From: Scandinavium goeteborgense
Lineage (GTDB): Bacteria; Pseudomonadota; Gammaproteobacteria; Enterobacterales; Enterobacteriaceae
Direction of reading: 5' to 3'
NCBI RefSeq assembly: GCF_003935895.2
Contig: NZ_CP054058.1
Location: 2,275,177-2,339,176 of the forward strand
Length of the DNA stretch: 64,000 bases
This document shows, piece by piece, positions 43,342 to 52,351 of the stretch (the first letter of the stretch is position 1; every line of letters begins with the position of its first letter). The notes beneath the pieces were generated by a model. It made no database searches. It saw only the letters and a list, made by a program, of their open reading frames with translations, and was not told where the DNA came from. Position numbers and translations under genes: made by a program.

Positions 43342-44805
43342 ATGAACACAAAACACGACAGCGCGGCGGAGCATCACGCAGCTAAGCGCCGCTGGCTGAA
43401 CTCGCATGAAGCGGGTTATCACAAGGCGATGGGCAACCGTCAGGTTCAGATGATCGCCATCGGCGGCGCAATCGGTACGGGCCTGTTTTTAGGTGCCGGT
43501 GCACGTTTACAGATGGCGGGCCCTTCTCTCGCCATCGTCTATCTGGTCTGCGGTATTTTCTCCTTCTTTATTCTTCGTGCGCTCGGCGAACTGGTGCTTC
43601 ACCGTCCGTCCAGCGGCAGCTTCGTTTCCTACGCGCGTGAATTCCTCGGCGAAAAAGCCGCCTACGTGGCGGGCTGGATGTACTTCGTCAACTGGGCGAT
43701 GACCGGGATAGTCGACATCACCGCCGTGGCGCTGTACATGCACTACTGGGGCGCGTTTGGCGATGTGCCGCAGTGGGTCTTTGCCCTCGGCGCACTGGCG
43801 ATTGTCGGCACCATGAACATGATCGGCGTGAAGTGGTTTGCCGAGATGGAGTTCTGGTTCGCACTGGTTAAAGTGTTGGCGATTGTCGCCTTTCTGGTGG
43901 TCGGGACGATTTTCCTCGGCAGCGGGAAACCGCTCGACGGCGCGGCAACCGGCTTCCATCTGATAACCGATAACGGCGGCCTGTTCCCGCACGGCCTGCT
44001 GCCTGCGCTGGTGCTGGTTCAGGGCGTCGTGTTTGCGTTTGCATCGATTGAACTGGTCGGTACGGCGGCGGGTGAATGTAAAGATCCGCAGACCATGGTG
44101 CCGAAGGCGATTAACAGCGTTATCTGGCGTATCGGTCTGTTTTATGTCGGCTCGGTGGTGCTGTTGGTGTTGCTGTTGCCGTGGAATGCGTATCAGGCGG
44201 GGCAAAGCCCGTTTGTGACCTTCTTCTCCAAGCTCGGCGTGCCTTATATTGGCGATGTGATGAACATGGTGGTTCTGACGGCTGCGCTATCCAGTCTGAA
44301 TTCCGGTCTGTATTCGACGGGCCGTATTCTGCGCTCAATGTCGATGGGCGGTTCCGCGCCGAAGTTCATGTCCAAAATGAGCAAACAACATGTCCCTTAC
44401 GCGGGCATCCTCGCCACTTTGGTGGTGTATGTGTTTGGCGTGTTCCTGAACTATCTGGTGCCTTCACAGGTGTTTGAGATTGTCCTGAACGTCGCGTCGA
44501 TCGGCATTATCGCCTCCTGGGCATTTATCGTGGTGTGCCAGATGCGTTTGCGTAAGTTCATCAAAGAAGGCAAATGCGCGGACGTCAGCTTCAAAATGCC
44601 AGGCGCGCCGTTCACCTCATGGCTGACGCTGCTGTTCCTGCTCAGCGTTCTGGTGCTGATGGCCTTCGATTACCCGAACGGCACGTACACCATCGGCTCG
44701 ATTCCGTTGCTGGCCGTGCTGCTGGTCGCGGGCTGGTTTGGCGTGCGTAAGCGCGTGAATGAAATTCACAGTACCGCGCCGGTTCATCCGGACGATGTGA
44801 AGTAG
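43342..44805 (+). CDS. ansP: L-asparagine permease AnsP
   Basis: APC-family amino acid permease of 487 residues, about twelve helices, close to E. coli AnsP (RRWLNSHEAGYHKAMGNRQV, then IAIGGAIGTGLFLGAG, FLGEKAAYVAGWMYFVNW). The start at 43342 follows CAGGATACATTG; the longer frame to 43258 is rejected. The C-terminal tail is shorter than in E. coli. The synteny ansP-yncE-yncD is conserved. Confidence 0.95.
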   Translation: MNTKHDSAAEHHAAKRRWLNSHEAGYHKAMGNRQVQMIAIGGAIGTGLFLGAGARLQMAGPSLAIVYLVCGIFSFFILRALGELVLHRPSSGSFVSYAREFLGEKAAYVAGWMYFVNWAMTGIVDITAVALYMHYWGAFGDVPQWVFALGALAIVGTMNMIGVKWFAEMEFWFALVKVLAIVAFLVVGTIFLGSGKPLDGAATGFHLITDNGGLFPHGLLPALVLVQGVVFAFASIELVGTAAGECKDPQTMVPKAINSVIWRIGLFYVGSVVLLVLLLPWNAYQAGQSPFVTFFSKLGVPYIGDVMNMVVLTAALSSLNSGLYSTGRILRSMSMGGSAPKFMSKMSKQHVPYAGILATLVVYVFGVFLNYLVPSQVFEIVLNVASIGIIASWAFIVVCQMRLRKFIKEGKCADVSFKMPGAPFTSWLTLLFLLSVLVLMAFDYPNGTYTIGSIPLLAVLLVAGWFGVRKRVNEIHSTAPVHPDDVK

Positions 44806-44841
44806 TGGTAGGCCCGGTCAGCGTAAGCGCCACCGGGCAGG
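44806..44841. repeat. REP-like element after ansP
   Basis: GTAGGCCCGGTCAGCGTAAG then CGCCACCGGGCAGGA, the usual REP palindrome, placed between ansP and the terminator. Confidence 0.75.
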
Positions 44842-44848
44842 ATTGTGA

Positions 44849-44881
44849 AAGCCCGGCAGCGAAAGCTTGCCGGGCTTTTTT
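44849..44881. terminator. Terminator between convergent ansP and yncE
   Basis: Ten-base stem AAGCCCGGCA / TGCCGGGCTT followed by TTTTT on the plus strand; the AA at its left base gives a short T run for the minus strand. Confidence 0.9.
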
Positions 44882-44886
44882 GTGGA

Positions 44887-45948
44887 TTACAGCGTAATAC
44901 GAATCACGTCATCCGGCTGCGTCGCTTCTTTCTCGCGGGTAGATTCCTGCTTCACACTCACGTACAGCGTTTTGCCATCAGCAGAAAGCGCCAGACTGTT
45001 CGGGTACGTCGGGGTATCGATGGTTTTCACCACTTTATGGGTTTTCGCATCAATCACGCTGACTTTCCCGGCCTTGCGGTGAGTGACGTAGACTTCATGG
45101 CGTACCGGGTTGAACTTCACGGCCAGCGATTCTGGCACCGCGATTTTATTCAACACTTTGCCGTCGCGGTAGTCCACCACCAGCAGCTCCGGCTGTTTGA
45201 AATCGGTGATGTAAGCGCGGTGATTGGCGGTATCCAGCGCGATATTCAGGAATGCGTGTTCTTTGCCGTCATCCACCAGTTTCTGACGAGTCAAAATGCT
45301 GTTGCTGGCGGTGTTGATGGTGATCAGCTCACCGTCTGCGCTCACGGTGTACAGGCGCTGCGCTTCGTTATCCAGGGCCAGAGCGGTGCTGCGATTACCC
45401 GTTCCGCTGATGGTTGCTTTCAGCTTCAGCGTTGCGCCGTCAATCACCCATACCACGCTTTCTTTGCCGACGCCGGTCACGTACACGGTGTTGGTTTTGT
45501 CATTAGACGCCAGCTCGCGCGGTTGCAACGGCTTCACGGTTTCGCTGCGCTGGCGTGAATCCAGCACCACACGCCCTTTTACGTCGCCGGTTTTGCCATC
45601 GATGGCAGTGATTGTGCCGTTGGTGGTGTTGCCAAACCACAGGGTCTGCGTCTGGTTATCAATCGTCGCGCCGAACGGTTTTAAATCACTGTGGATCAGC
45701 TGGGTCGCCTCCAGCGTGACCGGATCAAGACGATAGATCACCCCGCCCTTGTCGGTTTTACGACTCTGTGACGTGGCCACCCAAAGCGCATTTTCCTGCT
45801 CGCTGAGCGCCATTTCGTAGGCCCCTTTGCCGACGGCTTTGCGCAGCATTTCATCCGCCGCATGGGCGCTAAATGAGCCCGCGATCAACAGGGAAGATAA
45901 CAGCAGAGAACGGCGCAAACGCGGCATGGACATATGACGTAAAGACAT
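44887..45948 (-). CDS. yncE: Secreted beta-propeller protein YncE
   Basis: A 353-residue periplasmic seven-bladed beta-propeller (YVTN-type repeats), same length as E. coli YncE. The signal peptide runs MSLRHMSMPRLRRSLLLSSL with cleavage near HAADE. Blade repeats appear as NTVYVTGVGKESVVWVIDG, HEVYVTHRKAGKVSVID and KTLYVSVKQ. E. coli YncE is Fur-regulated and binds DNA in vitro; its role is unclear. A Fur-like box lies 82 bases upstream of the start. Confidence 0.95.
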   Translation of the reverse strand: MSLRHMSMPRLRRSLLLSSLLIAGSFSAHAADEMLRKAVGKGAYEMALSEQENALWVATSQSRKTDKGGVIYRLDPVTLEATQLIHSDLKPFGATIDNQTQTLWFGNTTNGTITAIDGKTGDVKGRVVLDSRQRSETVKPLQPRELASNDKTNTVYVTGVGKESVVWVIDGATLKLKATISGTGNRSTALALDNEAQRLYTVSADGELITINTASNSILTRQKLVDDGKEHAFLNIALDTANHRAYITDFKQPELLVVDYRDGKVLNKIAVPESLAVKFNPVRHEVYVTHRKAGKVSVIDAKTHKVVKTIDTPTYPNSLALSADGKTLYVSVKQESTREKEATQPDDVIRITL

Positions 45949-46029
45949 GACGACTCCCTTTTAAAGACAAAATTATGTATTGCCCGACATGCTTCCTGCT
46001 CGTAGCGTCTTTGCGCCACGTTAGTTGTT

Positions 46030-46049
46030 GAGAATAATAATCATTATTC
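46030..46049. promoter_or_regulatory. Fur box between yncE and yncD
   Basis: GAGAATAATAATCATTATTC, close to the 19-bp Fur consensus (GATAATGATAATCATTATC). It predicts iron repression of yncE and possibly yncD. Confidence 0.8.
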
Positions 46050-46204
46050 ACCCAAAAGGGCAGCGATAATTCCGTCGTTTCGCTTTAAATGTGCCATTGT
46101 TAAACCTTCACTTAACGTTAAGTGCCGTTATGATTTTCAAATAATTTACAAAAGCAGTAACATATTCACAGTTGTTCCATTTGGTTCATTATCACGAGAA
46201 TTGC

Positions 46205-48319
46205 ATGAAAATCATTACTGTCCGCACGGCCGCGCTTCCGGCATTACTCTTACCGCTCTTTTCACTGCCAGACGCGGTCGCCGCCGACGAACAGACGATG
46301 GTCGTCTCCGCCAGCCCGCAAGGTATCTCTGAACTCGATACGCCCGCCGCCGTCAGCGTGGTGAATGGCGACGATATGCGCCATGCCGCGCCGCGCGTGA
46401 ACTTGTCTGAATCCCTCGGTTCGGTGCCCGGCTTGCAGGTGCAGAACCGTCAGAACTTTGCCCAGGATTTACAACTGTCTATTCGCGGGTTCGGCTCCCG
46501 CTCGACGTTCGGCGTGCGCGGCATTCGTATTTATGTGGACGGAATTCCTTCCACGATGCCGGACGGCCAGGGCCAGACTTCGAATATCGACATCAGCAGC
46601 GTTGAAAATATCGACGTCCTGCGCGGCCCGTTCTCCGCGCTGTACGGTAACTCCTCCGGCGGGGTGATCAACGTCACTACCGAAACCGGGCAGCAGCCGA
46701 CGACCATTGAAGCCAGCAGCTATTACGGCAGCTATGGCAGCTGGCGCTACGGCCTGAAAGCCAGCGGCGCTGTCGGCGACGGGACGCACGCCGGTGATGT
46801 GGATTACACCGTCTCCACCACTCGTTTCGACACCCACGGTTATCGCGACCACAGCGGCGCGCGTAAAAACCTCGCCAACGCCAAACTCGGCGTGCGGATT
46901 AACGATGTCAGCAAATTAACCCTGATGTTCAACAGCGTGGATATCAAAGCTAACGATCCGGGCGGGCTGAGCTACAGCGAATGGCGCGACAATCCGCAGC
47001 AATCACCGCGTGGTGATCAGTACAACACCCGCAAAGATATCAAACAGACCCAAGCGGGAATGCGCTATGAGCGCCAGCTGAGCGAAAACGACGATCTGAG
47101 CGTGATGATGTATGCCGGGGAACGCCAGACCACGCAGTATCAGTCGATCCCGATGGCGCCACAGCTCAAGCCTTCCCACTCCGGCGGCGTAATTGATCTC
47201 GACCGTCATTATCAGGGCATTGATACCCGCTGGACGCACCGCGGCGAACTGCTGGTACCGGTCACGTTTACCACCGGCCTCGATTACGAAAACATGAGCG
47301 AAAAGCGCAAAGGTTACGAAAACTTTGTGGTGGATAACGGCGTGCCGGAATACGGTCAGCAAGGCGCGATGCGCCGTAACGAGCGTAACCTGATGTGGAA
47401 CCTCGACCCGTATCTGCAAACCCAATGGCAGCTGACCGATAAACTGTCGCTGGACGCAGGCGTGCGCTATAGCTCGGTGTGGTTCGACTCCAACGATTCC
47501 TACGTCACGCCGGGTAACGGCGACGACAGCGGCGAGGCCAGCTACCATAAATGGCTCCCGGCAGGCTCCCTGAAATACGCGGTGACCGATGCGTGGAACG
47601 TGTATGTTTCAGCGGGACGCGGCTTTGAAACGCCGACCATCAACGAACTTTCCTATCGCCCGGATAACCAGAGCGGGCTGAACTTCGGCCTCGAGCCATC
47701 GACTAACGAAACGGTCGAAATCGGCAGTAAAACGCGTATTGGCAACGGCCTGCTGACCGCCGCCCTGTTCCAGACCGACACCGATAACGAAATCGTGACC
47801 GACACCAGCAGCGGCGGGCGCACCACCTATAAAAATGCCGGTAAAACCCGTCGTCAGGGTGCGGAGCTGTCGCTCGATCAGCAGTTCGGTGAAAGCTGGA
47901 AACTGAAAGCCGCCTGGACGTGGCTGGACGCGACCTACCGCAGCAACGTCTGTGATGACGCCAACTGCAACGGCAACCGTATACCAGGGATTGCGCGCAA
48001 CATGGGTTACGCCTCGTTCGGCTATGAGCCAGAGATGGGCTGGTACGCGGGTAGTGATATCCGCTATCTGAGCGATATCATGGCCAATGACGAAAACACT
48101 GCCAAAGCGCCGTCGTGGACCGTGGTGGGGTTGAATACCGGTTATAAATTCAACATCGCCGACAACTGGAAAATGGATGTCTTTGGCCGCGTCGATAACC
48201 TGTTCGACCGCGAATACGTGGGTTCGGTGATTGTGAACGAATCTAACGGTCGTTATTACGAGCCTGCGCCTGGCCGTAATTATGGTGTGGGTTTATCGGT
48301 GGCTTATCAGTTCCAGTAA
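46205..48319 (+). CDS. yncD: TonB-dependent outer-membrane receptor YncD
   Basis: A 704-residue TonB-dependent receptor. Signal peptide from MKIITVRTAALPALLLPLFS with cleavage near AVAADEQ; TonB-box-like QTMVVSA; plug domain with LSIRGFGSRSTFGVRGIRIY and VLRGPFSALYGNSSGGVINV; a 22-strand barrel ending in aromatic F-Q. It is similar in length to E. coli YncD (700), an iron-related receptor and phage target whose ligand is unsettled. The start at 46205 is chosen for the signal peptide. Confidence 0.95.
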   Translation: MKIITVRTAALPALLLPLFSLPDAVAADEQTMVVSASPQGISELDTPAAVSVVNGDDMRHAAPRVNLSESLGSVPGLQVQNRQNFAQDLQLSIRGFGSRSTFGVRGIRIYVDGIPSTMPDGQGQTSNIDISSVENIDVLRGPFSALYGNSSGGVINVTTETGQQPTTIEASSYYGSYGSWRYGLKASGAVGDGTHAGDVDYTVSTTRFDTHGYRDHSGARKNLANAKLGVRINDVSKLTLMFNSVDIKANDPGGLSYSEWRDNPQQSPRGDQYNTRKDIKQTQAGMRYERQLSENDDLSVMMYAGERQTTQYQSIPMAPQLKPSHSGGVIDLDRHYQGIDTRWTHRGELLVPVTFTTGLDYENMSEKRKGYENFVVDNGVPEYGQQGAMRRNERNLMWNLDPYLQTQWQLTDKLSLDAGVRYSSVWFDSNDSYVTPGNGDDSGEASYHKWLPAGSLKYAVTDAWNVYVSAGRGFETPTINELSYRPDNQSGLNFGLEPSTNETVEIGSKTRIGNGLLTAALFQTDTDNEIVTDTSSGGRTTYKNAGKTRRQGAELSLDQQFGESWKLKAAWTWLDATYRSNVCDDANCNGNRIPGIARNMGYASFGYEPEMGWYAGSDIRYLSDIMANDENTAKAPSWTVVGLNTGYKFNIADNWKMDVFGRVDNLFDREYVGSVIVNESNGRYYEPAPGRNYGVGLSVAYQFQ

Positions 48320-48327
48320 TATAATCA

Positions 48328-48350
48328 GCGTGCCGGAATACCCGGCACGC
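48328..48350. terminator. Hairpin between convergent yncD and mcbR
   Basis: Perfect 9-bp stem GCGTGCCGG / CCGGCACGC with a 5-base loop; no strong T tract on either side. Confidence 0.65.
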
Positions 48351-48386
48351 GAATCATTCATTAATAACCTAAATTAATTATCTGCA

Positions 48387-49046
48387 TTAATTTACGTACT
48401 GTTTTTGCAAAATAGCAGCACCCTGATCGATGGCCCGACAAATCGCCGCCCCACTCTCTGCTTGATCTCTTTTTTCCAGCGCGCTCAGCAGATCGTCATA
48501 ATAACGATCCTGTTTAAAGATTTCGCACGACAGCGGATGTAAAAAATTAAAGCACGGCCCAATACGGACCCACAGTTGTTCGATAAGCGCGGTCAGCGTC
48601 GGCATTTCCGCGTAATCATACAGATGAAAACGGAACCGGCAATTGGACTGTAACGCCTCCTCCATATCGCCCTGCGCTTTGGCATCATGGAAGGCCTCAA
48701 CGTGGCTGCGCAACACCCGCAGCTTTTCCTCCGTCATCAGCGATGCCGCCGTCGACGCGGCCATGCTTTCCAGCGACTTACGGATCTGATTGATTTCGTT
48801 ATACCGCTGGAGCGACACCTGCGGCACCAAAAACGCCTGCGCCGGTGTGGCCTGTAGTGCTCCGGAAGAGACCAATCGCAGCAGTGCTTCCCGAACCGGG
48901 GTAATGCTGGTTCCAAGTTGTTCAGCCAGGTCCCGGGTGACCAAACGGGCACCGGGCTTCAGGGCACCAATAATCAACGCGCTTTTTAAGTTCACTTCGA
49001 CCTGCATCGTCAGGCTCATTCGTTGCGCTTTTTCAAAATCAAGCAT
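48387..49046 (-). CDS. mcbR: GntR/FadR-family regulator, McbR-like
   Basis: A 219-residue FadR-subfamily regulator: N-terminal winged helix (ARLVTRDLAEQLGTSITPVREALLRL at about residues 34-60) and a C-terminal FCD helical domain. It is related to E. coli McbR (YncC, 221 residues), which represses mcbA and influences biofilm, and the position beside yncD and curA agrees. Sequence identity is moderate, so orthology is likely but not certain. Confidence 0.8.
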   Translation of the reverse strand: MLDFEKAQRMSLTMQVEVNLKSALIIGALKPGARLVTRDLAEQLGTSITPVREALLRLVSSGALQATPAQAFLVPQVSLQRYNEINQIRKSLESMAASTAASLMTEEKLRVLRSHVEAFHDAKAQGDMEEALQSNCRFRFHLYDYAEMPTLTALIEQLWVRIGPCFNFLHPLSCEIFKQDRYYDDLLSALEKRDQAESGAAICRAIDQGAAILQKQYVN

Positions 49047-49308
49047 GGTTATTTCCTGTTTCCATAATCATTGTTCTCGTTACGGCCTGCGAACAAACAA
49101 CTCAGCACAATAACAGGATATATCCTGTATCGTGGGCGGTGTTGGAAATAACATGGATCAATCTGCTGCAAATATTAATTTTTTAATTATAAGGTTGTTA
49201 ATTTAGGCCGTACACATCATACAAATATGCTATTGCACGATTAATTAAAGACGCTAATGGGATTTTTGCACGAAAAGTTGCGGCGCGCATGGCGCCGCTG
49301 TGGTTTTT

Positions 49309-50346
49309 TTACGCGTCGCTGTCGACACGAATAATGACTTTACCGAAATTTTTACCTTTTAACATACCGATAAAGGTTTCAGGCGCATTTTCTAGCCCAT
49401 CAGTCATCTGTTCACGATATTTTATCGAACCGTCCTTTATCCACTGGCCCATGTCAGCCTGGAACTCGCCGATGCGGTGCCCGTAGTCCTGACCGATGAT
49501 AAAGCCCTGCATGCGAATGCGTTTTTTCAGCAACGTGCCCATCAGCAACGGCAAGCGATCCGGTCCGGCTGGCAGTTCAGTGGCGTTGTAGCCGCTCACC
49601 AGACCGCACACCGGCACGCGGGCCGAGGTATTCAGCAGCGGCAGAACAGCATCAAAGACTTTACCGCCGACGTTTTCGTAATACACATCAATGCCCTGTG
49701 GGCAGGCTTTGGCCAGCTGTTCAGCGAAATCATCCGCCCGGTGATCGAGACAAACGTCAAAGCCGAGCGTCTCCACGGCGTAACGACATTTCTCGCTACC
49801 GCCCGCCACGCCGACTACGCGGCAGCCTTTAATCTTGCCAATTTGCCCGACCGTCGCACCCACAGGCCCGGTAGCCGCGGCAACCACCAGCGTTTCACCG
49901 GCTTTCGGCTGGCCGATATCCAGCAAGCCCATATACGCCGTAAAGCCCGGCATCCCAAGGATGCCAAGCGCCCATGACGGATGTTCCAGGCTATCGCCGA
50001 GTTTGACCAGCCCCTGCCCGTCGGAAACCTCATAGTTCTGCCAGCCGCTGTAGCTCAGCACCCAGTCCCCGGTTTTGTAATCGGCATGGTTCGACTGCTC
50101 AACGCGGCTGACCGTGCCGCCGACCATCGTGGCGCCGATTTCTACCGGCGGAGAATAAGATGGCGCGTCGCTCATGCGGCCACGCATATAAGGATCGAGC
50201 GAAAGGTAGACGGTGCGCAGCAACAGCTGTCCGTTGCCGGGCGTTGGAATATCGCCCTCTTCCAGGCGGAAATTATCCTGTACCGGTTCGCCGTGCGGAC
50301 GCGATGCCAGTACCCAGCGACGATGGCGTAATGTCTGTTGACTCAT
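49309..50346 (-). CDS. curA: NADPH-dependent curcumin/dihydrocurcumin reductase CurA
   Basis: Medium-chain reductase without zinc, 345 residues as in E. coli CurA (YncB). Seen are the leukotriene-B4-dehydrogenase-like features: MRGRMSDAPSYSPPVEIG, the nucleotide-binding AATGPVGATVGQIGKIKG and YYENVGGKVFDAVLPLL. It reduces enone double bonds of curcumin and similar compounds. It is separated from the upstream regulator by 65 bases. Confidence 0.96.
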   Translation of the reverse strand: MSQQTLRHRRWVLASRPHGEPVQDNFRLEEGDIPTPGNGQLLLRTVYLSLDPYMRGRMSDAPSYSPPVEIGATMVGGTVSRVEQSNHADYKTGDWVLSYSGWQNYEVSDGQGLVKLGDSLEHPSWALGILGMPGFTAYMGLLDIGQPKAGETLVVAAATGPVGATVGQIGKIKGCRVVGVAGGSEKCRYAVETLGFDVCLDHRADDFAEQLAKACPQGIDVYYENVGGKVFDAVLPLLNTSARVPVCGLVSGYNATELPAGPDRLPLLMGTLLKKRIRMQGFIIGQDYGHRIGEFQADMGQWIKDGSIKYREQMTDGLENAPETFIGMLKGKNFGKVIIRVDSDA

Positions 50347-50411
50347 GTTCTGCTCCTTAATGGGAATTCAGCTATTAATCCTGGACGTTAATCCACACCT
50401 GCGCCTTGTCT

Positions 50412-50987
50412 TTATGAGCCTGAATGATTCAGACGCACCACAAGGTAAATGCAGGGTTGATCGGTTTCGTTCACAAAACGGCAGTCGTTCGGCGGCCCGA
50501 GCTCCAGGCAATCACCGGCCTGCATCGCATGACGCGTGTCGCCTTCAATGAACAGCAGCTCTCCCTGCTGGAGCCAGATCAGCTGACGCGCCAGGGCATA
50601 CGACGACGCGGGCATCGGGATATCGCTGCCCGCAGGCAGTTCGACCTGCACTAAATCGATAGGCAAATCACTGCGCGGTGAGACGTGGCGGCGTAAATAG
50701 TGGCTTTGCGGATCGCGCCACACCGGCTGATGCGCCAGGCGCAGGAGTTTGCCTTCCTGCATTTCTGCCCGGGCGATAAGCGTGGACATGCTGATTCCGA
50801 ACGCACCGGAAAGCCGCCCGAGCATGGTCGCCGTCGGGCTGCTGTCACCGCGTTCGATCTTGTGGATCATCGCCCGCGACGCACCAGCCCGCTCTGCCAG
50901 TTCGCTCAGCGACCAGCCCCGGGATTCGCGCTCGATGCGAATACGCGCGCTGATGCGCTGGTTGAGATTGTCTTCAATAGTATTCAT
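50412..50987 (-). CDS. XRE-family regulator with C-terminal cupin domain
   Basis: A 191-residue protein with an N-terminal helix-turn-helix (RGWSLSELAERAGASRAMIH) and a C-terminal cupin (residues about 105-185, IWLQQGELLFIEGD). This SutR/PuuR-like layout usually senses a small metabolite. It lies divergent to mnaT, with ACTATAGT repeats around both starts; one inverted repeat (50977-51000) spans its own start codon, indicating autoregulation. Downstream curA may be in the same unit. Confidence 0.87.
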   Translation of the reverse strand: MNTIEDNLNQRISARIRIERESRGWSLSELAERAGASRAMIHKIERGDSSPTATMLGRLSGAFGISMSTLIARAEMQEGKLLRLAHQPVWRDPQSHYLRRHVSPRSDLPIDLVQVELPAGSDIPMPASSYALARQLIWLQQGELLFIEGDTRHAMQAGDCLELGPPNDCRFVNETDQPCIYLVVRLNHSGS

Positions 50988-51089
50988 GGCATAATACTAT
51001 AGTGCATTTTCGCGGTTTTCTACCCACAGCCTTTCCGCCCTCTTGTCAAACCGGACAGAACTATAGTATCTATAGCGTACTACTATAGT
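50977..51089. promoter_or_regulatory. Operator array for the XRE-cupin regulator
   Basis: Inverted repeat ATAGTATT / AATACTAT at 50977-51000 around the regulator start codon, and the palindrome ACTATAGT at 50996-51003, 51060-51067 and 51082-51089, with a core CTATAG at 51070-51075. The last two full copies are 22 bp apart (two helical turns) and lie 18-47 bases before mnaT. Confidence 0.65.
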
Positions 51090-51106
51090 GAACACTGAGG
51101 CCAGCC

Positions 51107-51625
51107 ATGAACATTCGTTACGCGAGCATTGAAGACTGCGCGGCGATCGCGGAAATTTATAATCACGCGGTACTTCACACCGCCGCCATCTGGAACGATC
51201 AAACCGTTGATACCGACAACCGCATCGCGTGGTACGAAGCCCGCCAGATTGCGGGTTATCCCGTGCTGGTCAGTGAAGAAAACGGCACCGTGACCGGCTA
51301 CGCCTCTTTTGGTGACTGGCGCGCCTTCGATGGTTTTCGTCATACTGTCGAGCACTCCGTTTACGTTCACCCGCAGCATCAGGGCAAAGGGCTTGGCCGG
51401 GCGCTGCTGACTCAGCTTATCGCCGAGGCCAAGCAAATTGGTAAACACGTGATGGTCGCGGGCATTGAGTCGCAGAATCAGGCCTCGCTGAAGCTGCATG
51501 AGACGCTTGGTTTCGTCACCACCGCGCAAATGGCGCAGGTCGGCACCAAGTTCGGGCGCTGGCTCGATCTGACGTTTATGCAATTGCAGCTCGATGATCG
51601 TCAGGATCCGGACGCCCGCGGATGA
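51107..51625 (+). CDS. mnaT: L-amino acid N-acyltransferase MnaT
   Basis: GNAT acetyltransferase of 172 residues, matching E. coli MnaT (YncA), which acetylates methionine sulfone, sulfoximine and related compounds. Acetyl-CoA loop VHPQHQGKGLGRALLTQLI; MNIRYASIEDCAAIAEIYNH start. It overlaps ydcZ by four bases and is controlled by the operator array upstream. Confidence 0.95.
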   Translation: MNIRYASIEDCAAIAEIYNHAVLHTAAIWNDQTVDTDNRIAWYEARQIAGYPVLVSEENGTVTGYASFGDWRAFDGFRHTVEHSVYVHPQHQGKGLGRALLTQLIAEAKQIGKHVMVAGIESQNQASLKLHETLGFVTTAQMAQVGTKFGRWLDLTFMQLQLDDRQDPDARG

Positions 51626-52071
51626 ATCAGTCGCTGACCCTCACCTTTCTGATTGCCGCCGGTATTGGTCTGGTTATCCAGAACACGCTGATGGTACGCA
51701 TCACCCAATCGGCGTCGACGATCCTCATCGCTATGCTGCTCAATTCGCTGGTCGGTATTGTGCTTTTTGTGTCGATTCTGCTGATTAAACACGGGCTGAG
51801 CGGCTTTCAGGAACTGGCCTCGAGCGTCAAATGGTGGACGTTAATCCCCGGTCTGCTGGGCTCATTTTTCGTTTTTGCCAGCATCAGCGGCTATCAGTAC
51901 GTCGGCGCGGCAACCACCATTGCGGTGTTAGTTGCCAGCCAGTTAATTGGCGGGTTAGCGATGGATATTCTGCGCCAGCAAGGCATTCCATGGCGCGCGC
52001 TGGTCGGCCCGGTTTGCGGGGCGGTGATGCTGGTCATCGGCGCATGGCTGGTTGCGAGACGATCGTTTTAA
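51622..52071 (+). CDS. ydcZ: DMT-superfamily small membrane protein YdcZ
   Basis: A 149-residue DUF606/EamA-like protein with about five helices (LTFLIAAGIGLVIQNTLMVR ... GVVMLVIGAWLVARRSF-like end). It is co-translated with mnaT (ATGA overlap), as in E. coli. The function is unknown; a half-size transporter acting as a dimer is likely. Confidence 0.93.
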   Translation: MNQSLTLTFLIAAGIGLVIQNTLMVRITQSASTILIAMLLNSLVGIVLFVSILLIKHGLSGFQELASSVKWWTLIPGLLGSFFVFASISGYQYVGAATTIAVLVASQLIGGLAMDILRQQGIPWRALVGPVCGAVMLVIGAWLVARRSF

Positions 52072-52072
52072 G

Positions 52073-52100
52073 CATTGCCCCCCGAAATAAGGGGGCAATG
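52073..52100. terminator. Bidirectional terminator between ydcZ and ydcY
   Basis: Ten-base perfect stem CATTGCCCCC / GGGGGCAATG with an 8-base loop between convergent genes; T tracts are poor. Confidence 0.75.
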
Positions 52101-52108
52101 ACAGGAAC

Positions 52109-52342
52109 TTAAACGATCGTGCCACCTTTGGTGAGGCTTTCCTGCCGCGCGTCCTCTTCTTCCTTGTGATGACGGCCTTTGTGGGCGATAGCAGTACGCA
52201 GGCGCTGCTGCTGGGTATAACGATCTTCCCGACTTAGCTCTGCGTCATCGCTCAACACAATCAGCAACTCATTCATGCCGATAATAGAACCGTCCTCAAT
52301 GGCCGCGTCTACCCGGGTACTTACCTCATCCAAATGTGACAT
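52109..52342 (-). CDS. ydcY: DUF2526-family protein YdcY
   Basis: A 77-residue highly charged soluble protein (MSHLDEVSTRVDAAIEDGSI) matching E. coli YdcY in length and position. No known activity. A ribosome site AGGAGC precedes the start, and the stop of the upstream DppA-like gene is only nine bases away, so it may be the second gene of that unit. Confidence 0.93.
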   Translation of the reverse strand: MSHLDEVSTRVDAAIEDGSIIGMNELLIVLSDDAELSREDRYTQQQRLRTAIAHKGRHHKEEEDARQESLTKGGTIV

Positions 52343-52351
52343 ATCTGCTCC

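Noticed and set aside
49280-49300. GCGGCGC/GCGCCGC-type hairpin with T tract on the plus strand, downstream of curA
   Set aside because: The T tract serves plus-strand transcription, but both neighbours are on the minus strand; a role as curA terminator is uncertain.
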